Source: Sipunculus nudus
Taxonomy: Eukaryota; Annelida; Sipuncula; Golfingiida; Sipunculidae
Reading direction: 5' to 3'
Assembly: GCA_026874595.1 (NCBI GenBank)
Contig: CM049320.1
Coordinates: forward strand, 21,647,714 to 21,711,713
DNA length: 64,000 bases
A program made the position numbers and the translations under genes. A model generated the notes under the pieces. The model did not search any database. It was not told the origin of the DNA and saw nothing but the letters and a program-made list of their open reading frames with translations. This document shows, one piece after another, positions 43,600 to 55,000 of the stretch; within the stretch, counting starts at the first letter, position 1, and every line of letters starts with the position of its first letter.

Positions 43600-44820
43600 G
43601 CAATTGACCTATCAAACACAGCCCAAATGCTCCGCCCTTTCAAATTTTTAATATAATGAGCCCCCAAAACGCTCTTACACAGAAGGTCTTCCATGCCTAT
43701 GGTAGCGAGAGCTGCTAACAAATTAATTATGACGTCAAAAAGTCGATGACGCATGATGTCGTATTGACCGACGTACGTCATCAACTGGTATCGCTTGACC
43801 ATTGTTTACTATATCGCAGTCATTATGAACGGTCTTGCAATATTTTGGATTATTTATCTCATACGAATACGTGCCAGGTAAGACCTAATTATTCACTCGG
43901 TAGTCGGAGGAATAGCTCCTGCAAACTTTCGCCTAGAACTTTTTTATAATGTCTCCTTTGTAAAAAAAAAAAAAAAAAAAAAATGCCTACATGGGTACGT
44001 ACTGGTACAGTGGGTGTATTTATTATACAGACTACACGTGTTCTGTTTGAAAGAGCAATGTAAAATTATGCAAAATTTTGTTTTTGTCAGATGATTGACG
44101 CTTTACAATGTTTGAGGACACCTGATTAGTTGTTCGTCAGTCCAATGCTTATGATTATTCATTGAATGCAAATACGTTTGAGGTCATGGACCTCATGGAT
44201 AGTTCAATTGACCTCACCATGAACTTAACGTGACTTTAATAGCATATTCATTTATTGAATAATCATGAGCATAACTGTTTCGTGCAGCCAATCAGGTCGC
44301 CGATATTACTGTAAACCGCAAGTCGCCTTACAAAAACAAAATTTGCATACTTTGTGAGACCTCTGCCAAACAGAACATGTGTAGTCTATACCAGTATCGT
44401 AGTCGGCATGTTTTCCGGGATATTTTTTTTAAATACAAAGGAGACAGTATAAAAAGTTCTAGGCCAAAGGCTGAGGAGCCATATTCCTCCAACTACCGAG
44501 TTAATGATAATTTCTTCCCTGGTGCGTAATTCTTATGGGACAAATAATCCAAAATATAGCAAAACAGTTCACAGTGACTGCGATATACTCATTACTTGAG
44601 AACAGAGATTAGCGATTCCAGTTGATGACGTCATCAATGCGACATCATATGTCATCGGCCTTTGTGACGTCACTCTGGTGTTGTAAAAGAGCTCTCGCAA
44701 CCATGGGCGTGAAAAGCCTTCTGTGAAGGAGCGTTTCGGGTCTCAACCGTCTCATTATCATAATTAGGTGAAAAGGGCGGCGCATATGGGCTGTGGTGGT
44801 GAGGTCAACTCGATGCATCG
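43600..44820. repeat. imperfect palindrome of about 1.2 kb
   Basis: Left arm about 43600-44195, right arm about 44205-44820, centre near 44200. Matching blocks include ACAGAAGG, GCGAGAGCT, GATGACG, TATATCGCAGTCA, ATATTTTGGATTATT, CTCGGTAGT-GGAGGAATA, CCTAGAACTTTTTATA, TGTCTCCTTTGTA, GTGTTCTGTTTG and AAATTTTGTTTTTGT. Arms are clearly diverged. A third, partial copy in left-arm orientation follows at 44855-45190. Confidence 0.8.
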
Positions 44821-45195
44821 ATTCGTTGTTTGCGTATGCTCCTCAATTGAGTGACGTCATCAGCTTGCCTGGTTTGTTTATGGTCAGCTCTCCGGTGATG
44901 AAAAAGTCATAAACGCTGTTCAAAGCTTGTTTTGTCATATTTTGGATTATTTGTCTGTTACGAATTTAATTCAAGGCAATTTAGCAAATTTAAGGCATTA
45001 ATTTTTACGCAGGCAGTCGGCAGAATAGCTCTTGCAACCTTTGGACCAGAAATGATTATAAATTATAGTGCTTCACTTGTAATTTGAACTTGTAAGTTGT
45101 AAGTTACAGCTTGTATGAAAAATAATCCCGGAAAATCATGCGGACACGAATACTGGGACGGATTATATATAATATAAGACCGGTACGTATTTCAT

Positions 45196-45325
45196 GCAGG
45201 GGCGGATCAAGGATTTAGGAAAAGTAGGGGTCCAACCCAAGTGGACTTATGAAAACCCTGAAAAAAGCGTTGCGGCGGCTGAAAAAAGGGACCCCTGAAC
45301 CCCTCCCCTGGATCCGCTTCTGGCA
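45196..45325. mobile_element. small MITE with GGGGCGGATC ends, copy 1
   Basis: Left end CAGGGGCGGATCAAGGATTT and right end CTGGATCCGCTTCTG are inverted. Related ends and interior occur at 51572-51800, and the interior only near 58795-58930. Confidence 0.6.
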
Positions 45326-45586
45326 TGTTTGAGTCTCCATTCTTCATTTTTTACATGGTTACAATGAAAAAGGACGTAAGATTGAACTTTTACCCTCATC
45401 AGTAAACAGTTACGATACTGACCTTTTCTTGTGGACAAGAGAGAACATCGTCGCGTGTACACATGAACACAATTCATGAATAGGCCTACCGGTGACTACG
45501 TACAAGACGCGCTGAATGAGTGACTAGAGCGACTAAGAGCCACATATTGTTTTTTACCAGCCCAGTGAAATGTTATGTATCGTGTA

Positions 45587-46383
45587 AAGGTGGTTTTTCA
45601 TAAGTGCGTAGTCCGTATGCGTAGTCCGTATCCGCAAAGTTCGTTTTCCATAAGTACGTTTATGCGTAGTCCCTTCTCCGTATTGATAGTTGCTCAATAG
45701 CTCAGGTTTTTCTCTTTTTGCAAGCCATTTCATCATATATGTATTGTACATTTGTATGTATTAGCATCAAAATTAAAACAAAATTAAAATAATAAAATGT
45801 TTAAACGATCATAATTAGTAATATTTTATAAGCGACATCCAAATCATCCAATCATCCAAAAAACATGTTGTCTGTGATAAAGAAAGGAAAACAAAATTCA
45901 GCCAAATGCCAATATATTTGGTTTCCGGAAAATTGATTTCAGAAATAACATTCATACCAGTTGGACATAGTGACTGTGCATTCAGCACGGCCTGAATGGG
46001 AAAACTATACTAAACCTGAAATCGACACGATGATTGGTATGCGTTGTGCGCAAAAATCGCTCCCGGCAGCGTTCGGATACGGACTACGCATATGGACTAC
46101 GTATACGGATGAATGGAAATGGCCCAGTTAAAAAGTCTACAAAGCGATTTTTGCGGACTACGCATACGGATACGGACTACGCACTTAAGGTGCTTTTCCA
46201 TAAGTGCGTAGTCCGTATCCGTAGTCCGAAAGAAAAACTTCAGCTATCGAGCACCTTTCAATACGGAGTACGGACTACGCATATGTGTACTTATGGAAAA
46301 CGAACTTTGCGGATACGGACTACGCATACGGACTACGCATGCGGACTACGGATACGCACTACACACTTATGGAAAACCACCTT
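45587..46383. mobile_element. TA-flanked foldback element made of GTAGTCCGTA motifs
   Basis: Termini AAGGTGGTTTTTCATAAGTG and its inverse are flanked by TA (45585-45586, 46384-46385). The terminal inverted repeats exceed 110 bp and contain several TGCGTAGTCCGTAT units plus CCGCAAAGTTCGTTTTCC. Further inverted copies lie inside (46060-46270), suggesting an element inserted in its own relative. No coding capacity. Confidence 0.82.
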
Positions 46384-47068
46384 TATGGAAAACCACCTTA
46401 AGGTTCTATACGAGGCGTGTGTCATGTCTTTTCTCAGACAGACGGACCGTTGGCAAGTGATGCGTTGTAACAAGTTTACCGCAGAGGTTGCTGGCTCGAG
46501 TTGACTTGAGGAGAACACGTTTTGCAGCTTAATTTATCACCACTGAGCAGTGTTTATCAAACGATATGTAAAGGGAAACACACTGCCGAGGTGTATTTTA
46601 CATATTCTTTCGATAACAAATCTTAGAATTATAATCAATATGACATTTTTATAAATTTTAGCTGAGATATCATCACGTTTTCATCTTTCAACATAAGCAG
46701 AATGTCTATTTTTTCAGAGGATCTCCCAGGGCTCTAGCACAGCGTATGATTTACCATGATTTACAATAGGTCTCCCGGTAAGCAATTAAGGACCAGTTGA
46801 ATGGAGTTACTTTGCTAATCAGAACAAACCGCGTATATCATTTATTTAAAATTCGCATGCAACATGACTTGCATGGTGACTTTGGGTTGATGTAAGTAGA
46901 TTTGAAAGTACAGTTAATTGGGCACGGACCAATATTTATCGTGAAGTATATTATATACTTTATAGGATTGTGGACTGAATCCTGTATTAATTACTATTAT
47001 ACTGGCTCTTATATGCTTCAATATTTGACTCGATAGCCTTGTTTTTATCGCTTGCCTTTGTCTTGATA

Positions 47069-47167
47069 AAAGAGTGTAATATGACGCGGAATTTGCATGA
47101 CCAAGCGACCATATACAGCGTCTTACAAAAGATTGTAATAAACTGATATGATCATATTACACTCTTT
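47069..47167. repeat. short inverted repeat, 16-bp arms
   Basis: AAAGAGTGTAATATGA at 47069-47084 and TCATATTACACTCTTT at 47152-47167 are exact complements enclosing 67 bases: a possible MITE remnant. Confidence 0.65.
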
Positions 47168-47172
47168 GGCCT

Positions 47173-47345
47173 AACTGCGGTCTCCCCGATCTCAGGGGGC
47201 CCTGCGGTCGATACTTGTACATATTATGAATTACCATTGGCGGCGAAACCAAATTTTCATTGGGGGCCTAATAGTATACCCAATAGTATATATATATATA
47301 TAACTGCTGTCTCCCCGGCCTCAGGGGGCCCTGCGGTCGATACTT
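47173..47345 (+). repeat. 44-bp direct repeat
   Basis: Two copies sharing CAGGGGGCCCTGCGGTCGAT, 129 bases apart. GGGGGCCC is partly self-complementary. No element boundaries found. Confidence 0.75.
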
Positions 47346-48809
47346 CACCGTTAGCGAGTGCGCCCTTTTTAACATGTTAGGGTACATGGGGTAATTTTTG
47401 CATCACAGAAGAAATTAATCACCGTTATAATCAAGTTCTCAGTTTAACTGACAGGAGATAGCGTCATAGAAAGGCAATAAAACAAAAAAAAACTGGATCA
47501 ACCCGCATCAACATTTTTATTTTGATTTTCATCTTTCAAGAAGATAAAATAGCTTAATAAAATTTTGATAAGATTTCCTTTGTTATGTAGAGCTTTAACA
47601 TATTTACCCCAAAAAATCTGTTTTTATCATGCCTTTCCCTGATCATATAACAGTTTTATCCAAACTAACAGAAATGGTAATAAAAAATCGTCCGAAGTAG
47701 TTTTTGAAAAAAAAATTAAGTGCCTGAGAACCATAGCTTTTTTGCTATACACTCTCAACAACATAAATAAAGGACCAATCTTTTGTTTGAAATTGTGCTC
47801 ATATTACCCCACTGTTTTTGGCCCCCTTAGACTAGTTGTGAACAACAGGACGGTTGGATTTTGGCTGAGAACCGTTGAGAGTCACAAAAGAAAGTATAGT
47901 AACACCATATATAAATCAATGCACTGCTTAGCCAGGAAATCTCCCAACGCCAGATAATGGATTATGGAAAAACAACAGACACTGCATTCTTATGTCATGT
48001 TAATGTTGTGGCATAACCCCAATACCTTCAGTTTGGACTGGATTAAAATTAAGCAACATATAAACAGAGGCAGCTGGATATTTACTCCCTGGTAACCTGG
48101 TGTGGAATTCTACAGTTGATAACTCTTGTTTCTTGCTCTAACTAAAACATTTTTAAATGCCAATTTGTTATGGAAACTACCTTACAAGCCAACCTTCATG
48201 TCTTGCGATCAGTCTTTGTAAACTGAGAACCAGGAGCTGTAGATTGCCATTTGCAACCTGGCATAAGGTAAATGAAAAACACTAATTCTAAATGTTTCAA
48301 ATAGTGCACAGAAAAATAAGATTGGTGATGAATTCCTCTACCTGCTTAACTGCAGCCATTTTGCACAAGCTACCCAAAAAACTCCTACCTAAAGAAATCT
48401 ATGCTCATCCAAATGTATTAAATATGATGTACCTTGTCAACACTGACAGCAAACCGTAAATCCAACTCAGTAAACTGAGTATGGTAATAAGTGAGAATTT
48501 CACACATTGTTCATTTATTTTTCTTCTGTATTATTTATTAATCTATGTTATTATGATTGATGTTGTTTGCACCTGTTTAATGCAGTCTCTAGTCATCACC
48601 ATGACTACACCAGGTTAATTGACCCTGTATTGTGGCACTAGTTTAGAAAATTAAATTGATCCCACAGTAGATATATTTATGTAAATAAAATACCACATAG
48701 GCTTAAGCATTTGGGGCATTTCAAGTTACCTTTCTCATACTTAAACCTTGTATCATATCCCTATCATATCCCCTTTAGTCAGTTTCACCACTTGCTGTCC
48801 ACTTTTTTT

Positions 48810-49307
48810 TGTAGATAATTTAAAAAAAAATATATATTTTTTAATTATTTCCTAGAATATTTCATGTTGAAGTGACAAGCTAGTCTGGAAATTAAGAATT
48901 TTACTATAAATCCCCAGTTTATGTTTGACAACATTTAGTTTTTTTTTCACAATGATCTTGCAGATATGATGTGTCCCTAATGAGTAGCCATCTTTGTTTT
49001 AGATGGTTATATTTTTAGAGTGTTTACATGATATCATCCAATCAGAAGCTGTCAATTGAGGCTGTTTTTGCATGTGACCAGTGACCTTGACCGCCATAAG
49101 TAGGTCTGATAGGTTTTAAAATGTAGACTGATTTCTCATATTTTCAGAAAATTCTGTTTCTCATATAAGGTTTAAGGAAGGTATTTAGTGTCTTTGTTAA
49201 ATAAGTTCTTTAGGCCTAATCCTCTGCTCTACACAATAAATTGTTTCCCATGAAATGTAACTAATAAAAATTTTTATGACAAAAAACAGGTGGACATGAG
49301 GGGATGA
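48810..49307 (+). repeat. uninterrupted relative of the 30990-36312 repeat
   Basis: Runs continuously through CTAATGAGTAGCCATC, where the other copy has the hAT insertion between two TGAGTAGC 8-mers. An extra stretch of about 80 bp near 49170-49260 is not in the other copy. Confidence 0.75.
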
Positions 49308-50603
49308 AACGGACTATAGCTTACTGTAAATACACCTACACTTAGTTATCCTTGTACTTAGTTGTCCCAGATCAGTAGTTATTACTCATTAATCATTACA
49401 ATCATTACATTAGTGATACAAATATAGCATTTTTCCACTCACGATTAGTCATATTCCTGTAGTTAAATATATACTTTTATATATGTATACTGTATTTGTC
49501 ATCCCAGTGCATCCCAGAACCACTTCTGCACTCTGTGTTATCACTCGTTTCATTGATGGGTTCGGCTCTCGATCTGCATGGCTGGGTTTCCGTTGCTGGG
49601 ATCGGTGGAGGGAATGCATGGTGCTTCTGCCTTTGTGGTTGTGGGTGTTGTGGCTTTCCTCGGGTCACCACTACGGGTAAAACGTTAGCGGCCTATCAGC
49701 TCTCGCTGGCTTGGCCTGGTAGGCATCACGCATATTGGCTCCTCATATTTAGTCTAAAGATCACCTCAACCGTGTCTGTCTAATGACTTAAAAAAACTAG
49801 ATCCTCGTCCTAGACAGTGTCTCAGTATATACAGCGCCATCAATTGTACAAACATGAAATGCTTGTAATCACACCATTCCTCAGTATGGGACTATTTTGT
49901 TCATAAGTTCATAAGTACCCCATTTGATTGTTAGAAATTGAAAAAAACTAGCTTTTTACTCTAATTACTCTGTACGGTCTTTAAACCTGGATGGACGACG
50001 ACTGTCAATCCCCCCCCCCCCAACCTTCCTTCGCATTCTGGACATAAGTCTGGCTACAAATGTTTTTTTTTTTCTTCAACATTACTCTATTTCACCTTGT
50101 TTCCAAACACACACACATACACACATGCCGACATTGCTCCTGAACACCCACGCACAGGGATAGGGGTTATCATGGAAGAAAGGTTGTATCACTAACAAAA
50201 ATTTATTAATAATTGGGGTTTTATGGTATATACTGGTTACTGTGTACCTCCCATTCACACAAGACACATGAAGGATGTACACAGATGTTCGTGGACAAAG
50301 ACCAAACAGGTTCTCTATTAAAAATTTGCTTTTGGTGGAGGTAACGCCTCCATTTTTAAGCTGTCTTATCTAATTCTTAATCCAAGAATGTTCATTTGCA
50401 GAGTTCTTTTTCTCTTCAGGAATGTTCTGGATCCCTTAAACCCTAACTTTTTTTTCTCGAACATATATTGTTGGAGGTAACCGCCTCCATTTTTTTATTC
50501 TAGCTTTACTAAGTATATGTGTATGTGTATATCTGTAGAATTCCTTTCCAGTTTCAGACTCCTTGATTGGGCAGTATCACGCGCTCATTTTATATCCTAG
50601 TAT

Positions 50604-50865
50604 TTACCAGGCCTGATGGCTACTGCACCTGCCGGACCTGGATGTGTAATCTTCCCCATTGCTGGGTTATACCACCAAAACACCTCTGAGAGGCGCACCC
50701 GTTTGTAAGTGAAACACGACCGTTGGGCTTCCCATTAAGCCCGCAGAGCGCTCACCCTGGGTGGGGGGCGACCGTGAAAAAATCTATCCGCCTCGGCTGA
50801 AATTCGAATTTACGACTTCCCGGCTTTCAATCCCAGGGGCTCTACCCCTGAGCCACAAACGCCGG
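50604..50865 (-). mobile_element. tRNA-derived SINE, copy 3
   Basis: On the minus strand it starts with a tRNA-like head (GGCTCAGGGGTAGAGCC, then AATTCGAATTTC) and continues into GATTTTTTCACGGTCGCCCC and GGGCTTAATGGG. This is the best-preserved head of the three copies and shows RNA polymerase III A-box and B-box spacing. Confidence 0.75.
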
Positions 50866-51571
50866 TAATTTAATCCGAAACTGCCAAATGATACACGATA
50901 GAAATCCATGCTGGCTGCAATTGATACGTATATCTCCACAGGTTTCTACGTTAAGATTGCACGTGGACATGAAGAGAAGATAGGCAGAGAGATTCTACAG
51001 AAAATAACGGATTATAATTTTATAGCCAGGCTTAAATTCCTAAAGAGAGACTACTTCTTGTGGCTGATATATAACTGTCATCAATCGGGAGGACAACCCT
51101 GGCCTTGCACCGCCCGTGATAGTTGGATCTCGCTTCTTAAAGAGTCAGACGTACCGATACATATAACAACTGTGTCTACTTTAATCGTTTTTTTATGGTA
51201 ATAACCTATTTTATCACAAGTTTTTTTGGATCTCAATTTATTTTCAACGCGCCCCTAACTCGCCTTATCAGAGAGTAGATAATCGATTGCGACGACCCCT
51301 GCCGGCGGGCATGCCGTGTTTGATAAAAAAAAGTAATAATAATAGCTCTCAAGCGCTCTCCACGCTGCTCGATCGACCTCACCCTGTACCAGTCTGCCTG
51401 CAGAACATGTCTTCGATGAAATAAAAATATCATAAGTGTCAAGTCATAGGTCAAGTGATAGGTCAAAGGAGAGGGCGCAGAGTGGGAACTTGCTACGTCT
51501 CTTTTGGCGGAGATGTCATCTCCATGATGTAGAGTATCCTGTGTACCCAAGGGTATGCAGAGTCCATGTTA

Positions 51572-51800
51572 GAAACGGATCGGGGGGGGGGGGGGGGGTA
51601 GTTAGGGGACAGGGGTTCCGGATCCTTTTTCACCCGAAGCAAATTTTCTTAAGGGTTTCAGACAAAATTTTCTGGTCTGGACCCCCCCCCCCCCCCCCTC
51701 TTTCCGAACCTGGGGAACCTTTTTTAGGTTTTTCATTAGTCCTCCTGGGTGAGACTCCCACTCCCCCCCCCCTTTACCTAAATCTTGGATCCGCCTCTGC
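51572..51800. mobile_element. small MITE with GGATCCGCC ends, copy 2
   Basis: The right end AAATCTTGGATCCGCCTCTG is the inverse of the left end of copy 1, and GGTTCCGGATCC marks the left side. The interior has runs of G (51583-51598) and C, and a TCCTCCTGGGT block also seen at 58905-58915. Confidence 0.55.
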
Positions 51801-52026
51801 ATTTGATATAGATACGAATAAGCAAATTTCCACTTTGTTTGCTGTTCGCATCGTATAATTGTGTTGTCAAGTTTACACAGATTAGCAGCTATTCAATGCG
51901 ACATCATAGATAAAACAATCTACTTTATCACCAGATTTAAAGGGCGTATCTGTCTTGTGTTCACTATCGCGCACCCGAAAAAAAAACTGGGAGGTTCTTC
52001 TGTTGATGGAGGAACAATATCATATC

Positions 52027-52060
52027 ATGGAAACAGAAGAAAAAGTAGCTATAATTACAG
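52027..52060 (+). CDS. SDR exon 1
   Basis: Codes METEEKVAIIT, the first beta strand of the Rossmann fold, ending in phase 1 before donor GTGAGT. The ATG is the first in frame with the strand, so the protein has no signal peptide or long leader. Confidence 0.82.
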
Positions 52061-55000
52061 GTGAGTCCACAGGTAATACACAGAATCAGTTGTCCTTAGT
52101 GGTCACTGTGTTTTTTTTTTTTCCACGGCGGCATAATTTGCGAGGAGCATAATTGTCAGGGGCGTATATAGACATCGGGTGCGTGCCCTCCGCCTCGACC
52201 TGACTTTGTCTAACCTAACACACAGTACATGCTCGCAGAAGAAACGAAATATTGCTCACAAGTTATTTTAAGACTTGAAAAACTATATTTATATTTTTAT
52301 TATATATCATTGTTTTATTCCATTTGTTTTCTATAGGTTACACATGGAAAGGATTACTAGTAATTCCCGGGTCAATATTATCTGAATCCTTCATGCGATA
52401 ATTTAAGAGTTAATGGACCATGCATGCATTCAACACATCTGATTTGAAAAAAAAAAATTACATATTCTCATCTGTTATGCCGCAGCAACTTTTAAATTTG
52501 ATTTTCATATTAAAATGTTATGAGAATATTAAAAAGGCTGTTGCTATAGGTCTAGCCCCGCCCATCAATCCTATACTTCATGTAGGCTTGCGCACTGACA
52601 CTGCCGCACACGTCTATATTGGGACTATATGTTTCCGTCACTGACTGACAGACCAACCAGAGCATTTGCTATTGGTCCGGCATTTATATATGCCAGATAT
52701 AAATTGTATTTGATTTTCATTATAACATACATCAGAGATAAGAATTTCTATAACCTTGAGAATCTTGTCTATGGAGAACATTAAGGTTTCATATCCTTCC
52801 ATAAAGTGAGCAGGTTGGGGTAAAAATCAGAATAGCTGAACCGACTTATGAACACTTTTAAGCCTATAACTCCGTCAACCTGAATGTAATCAATACTAGT
52901 ATGGACTTGTCCTGAAGGTACAAATATGCACTTTATAATGAACACTTAAATTTGAGACAAAACGATCTAGGTAAATTATTATATTTTGTATATAGAACAT
53001 CCTCATAGACCCTGTAAGTGACCAGAACTCCTAATTTGTGAACAGTAATGCAGTAGCTAGATACCTGGCGCAGGCTGACATTATAATGCAAACCTGCATT
53101 TAGTCTTATGTGGGTCTTTCTCCATGAGAAATAGAGTAAAAGTACAGAAATCGAACAATTTTGAGTATTGCATACTTTTAACAAGCTGTTTCCTCCCAGC
53201 TGCTGTTGGTCTTGGATAACACATTTAGTATCACGGGATATGACCCTAGACATATTAATGCATGCATATAATTAAGACATCATACTGAATCGTAACAAAA
53301 TAAAAAATAAAAAATTTACCCCCTATCCCTTAATTATACTCGATTTTTTCCAGTTCTTTGCTCTGATATGGCATCTGCCTCACCGAGATATCGCCTTTTC
53401 ATTCTCTGGACTGTATCTAATCCACTTACTATGAACTAATTATAAAGATTACTATGAGAATTTAAAATGATTTTGGTTCGTCGCCATTTCTGAATCATAA
53501 TAAAATAGGTTTCAAGTAAAGTTTTATCTTTAGTTATTTATCAACAAAAATAGGGTAATGCATAACACTGCCGTTTGCCTATTATAGTAAGTAGGTGTTC
53601 GCCCTCACGGTACGTTGAGGTTCAGTATTAATATTTTCTTTACACTGATTAGGATCTTTAAGATGTTTATTTTTTTTAGCTCAACTAATGATAAGTCATT
53701 GAACTATGGCGTTAGTTCTTTGTTTGTCGTCCGTTCGGTTGTTCATCTGGTTGTCCGGATGGTCAGACGTCCTTTATAGCGCACAAATCAAAACCGTTAT
53801 ACCGGACATTTAATAAAAAAGTTAGTTTTTAGAGCTTTTTTGTTAACCGGCCTCCGATTGAGCAATGTTTCCGCATCCGGAGTTCTAGACACTTCGTATT
53901 TAAATGCTTCTTTGCAGTATTTTTTCATTTACAATAAGACATAATTTAAGAAAATATCGATCCCTGGGTCATTAATTTTTACTCTTACATGCGGTAATTG
54001 CAAAAATGGAGTAAATGAATCATGCATTACACTGATGTTTGTTTTTTGTTTAAGCTTGTTGCAGTAACTGGCCCATTATCATTTTATATGCCATATATAG
54101 CAACTATTTTATCAATTAAAAAAACACGCCTTCTAGAACACACAAACAGACAACCATTAGGTTGTCATGCCATAGTCCGCGTCACTGCTTTTATATTCAA
54201 AATATAAATAGCGAAAAAACGAGCCTTGTAAAATTGTTTCAAAACGAAACATGCCTGCAAATAAAAAAAGAAATATTCTTCCCTGCCTGCTGCATGTAGT
54301 TTTGACAACAGCAGTTTTACATCGAGGGTTCAGACTGGGTTTCCATAGTAAAAGTCTCTCTCCCACCCAAACACTATCCTTGATCTGGTTACTTACCGCA
54401 CTTAGATCAGCGTTGTGATATTATTGGAAATATGCCCGTCTCGTGGCCTAGCGATCATAGGTGCGAATCCAACAGCCAATAGCCAAGACCCATGAAGCAA
54501 ATGACAGTGTAACCAGAACCTTATTTTTATTGGCAGGGGGTGGTTCCGGTATTGGTGCAGGGACAGCGGTAGAGTTTGCAAGCAAAGGAATAAGGCTGAC
54601 CCTGGTTGACCTACGACAAGACTCTTTGGAGGAAACCAAACAGCGGTGCCAAGATGCTGGGCTATCTCCCGATATGGTAAGCAAAGTTGAGCGTTTTCAA
54701 TTAAATTTAAGCAGAACATTTAAGAAACGAACCAGTCTCTGAAAATTAAGCAATACGGGCTAGTTCAATAATCCCTTTTATCAGATTTCATATTCAATAT
54801 TTAAAGAATTACTGAAAAATATAGGTAGAATTATTTTTTATATTATACCAACACTCGAACTACCCTTTTATTACCATGTTAGAAAATCCTAAGCTACAGA
54901 TCCACGCATATAAGTATATGTATATATGAGTTCTGTGCTGTTTCTCGGTAAAGTACAGTACACTCTAGGTATAGTCTACAAAAGGACGTCATCTTTCATT

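Larger units (their letters stand above)
46384..48809. other. gene-poor intergenic DNA
   Basis: No gene recognised. Contains a 16-bp perfect inverted pair (AAAGAGTGTAATATGA at 47069 and its complement at 47152) and a 44-bp direct repeat (47173-47216 and 47302-47345). Confidence 0.5.
49308..52026. other. intergenic DNA before the reductase gene
   Basis: Holds the SINE at 50604-50865 and the MITE at 51572-51800. A GC-richer stretch at 49500-49740 and an open frame of 97 codons at 50908-51201 show no family resemblance I can see. The reductase promoter is presumably within 51800-52026, unlocated. Confidence 0.45.

Noticed and set aside
45247-45477. Open frame on the minus strand near 45.3 kb
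   Set aside because: It overlaps a MITE and has no family resemblance; repeat-derived.
46034-46504. 156-codon open frame with repeated RTTHTDYA-type peptides
   Set aside because: It is the translation of the GTAGTCCGTA repeats of the foldback element, not a conserved protein.
50908-51201. 97-codon open frame before the reductase gene
   Set aside because: No recognised motif, no splice support and no homologous copy in the window.
51436-51858. 140-codon open frame rich in Gly and Pro
   Set aside because: Most of it is G and C runs of a small MITE.
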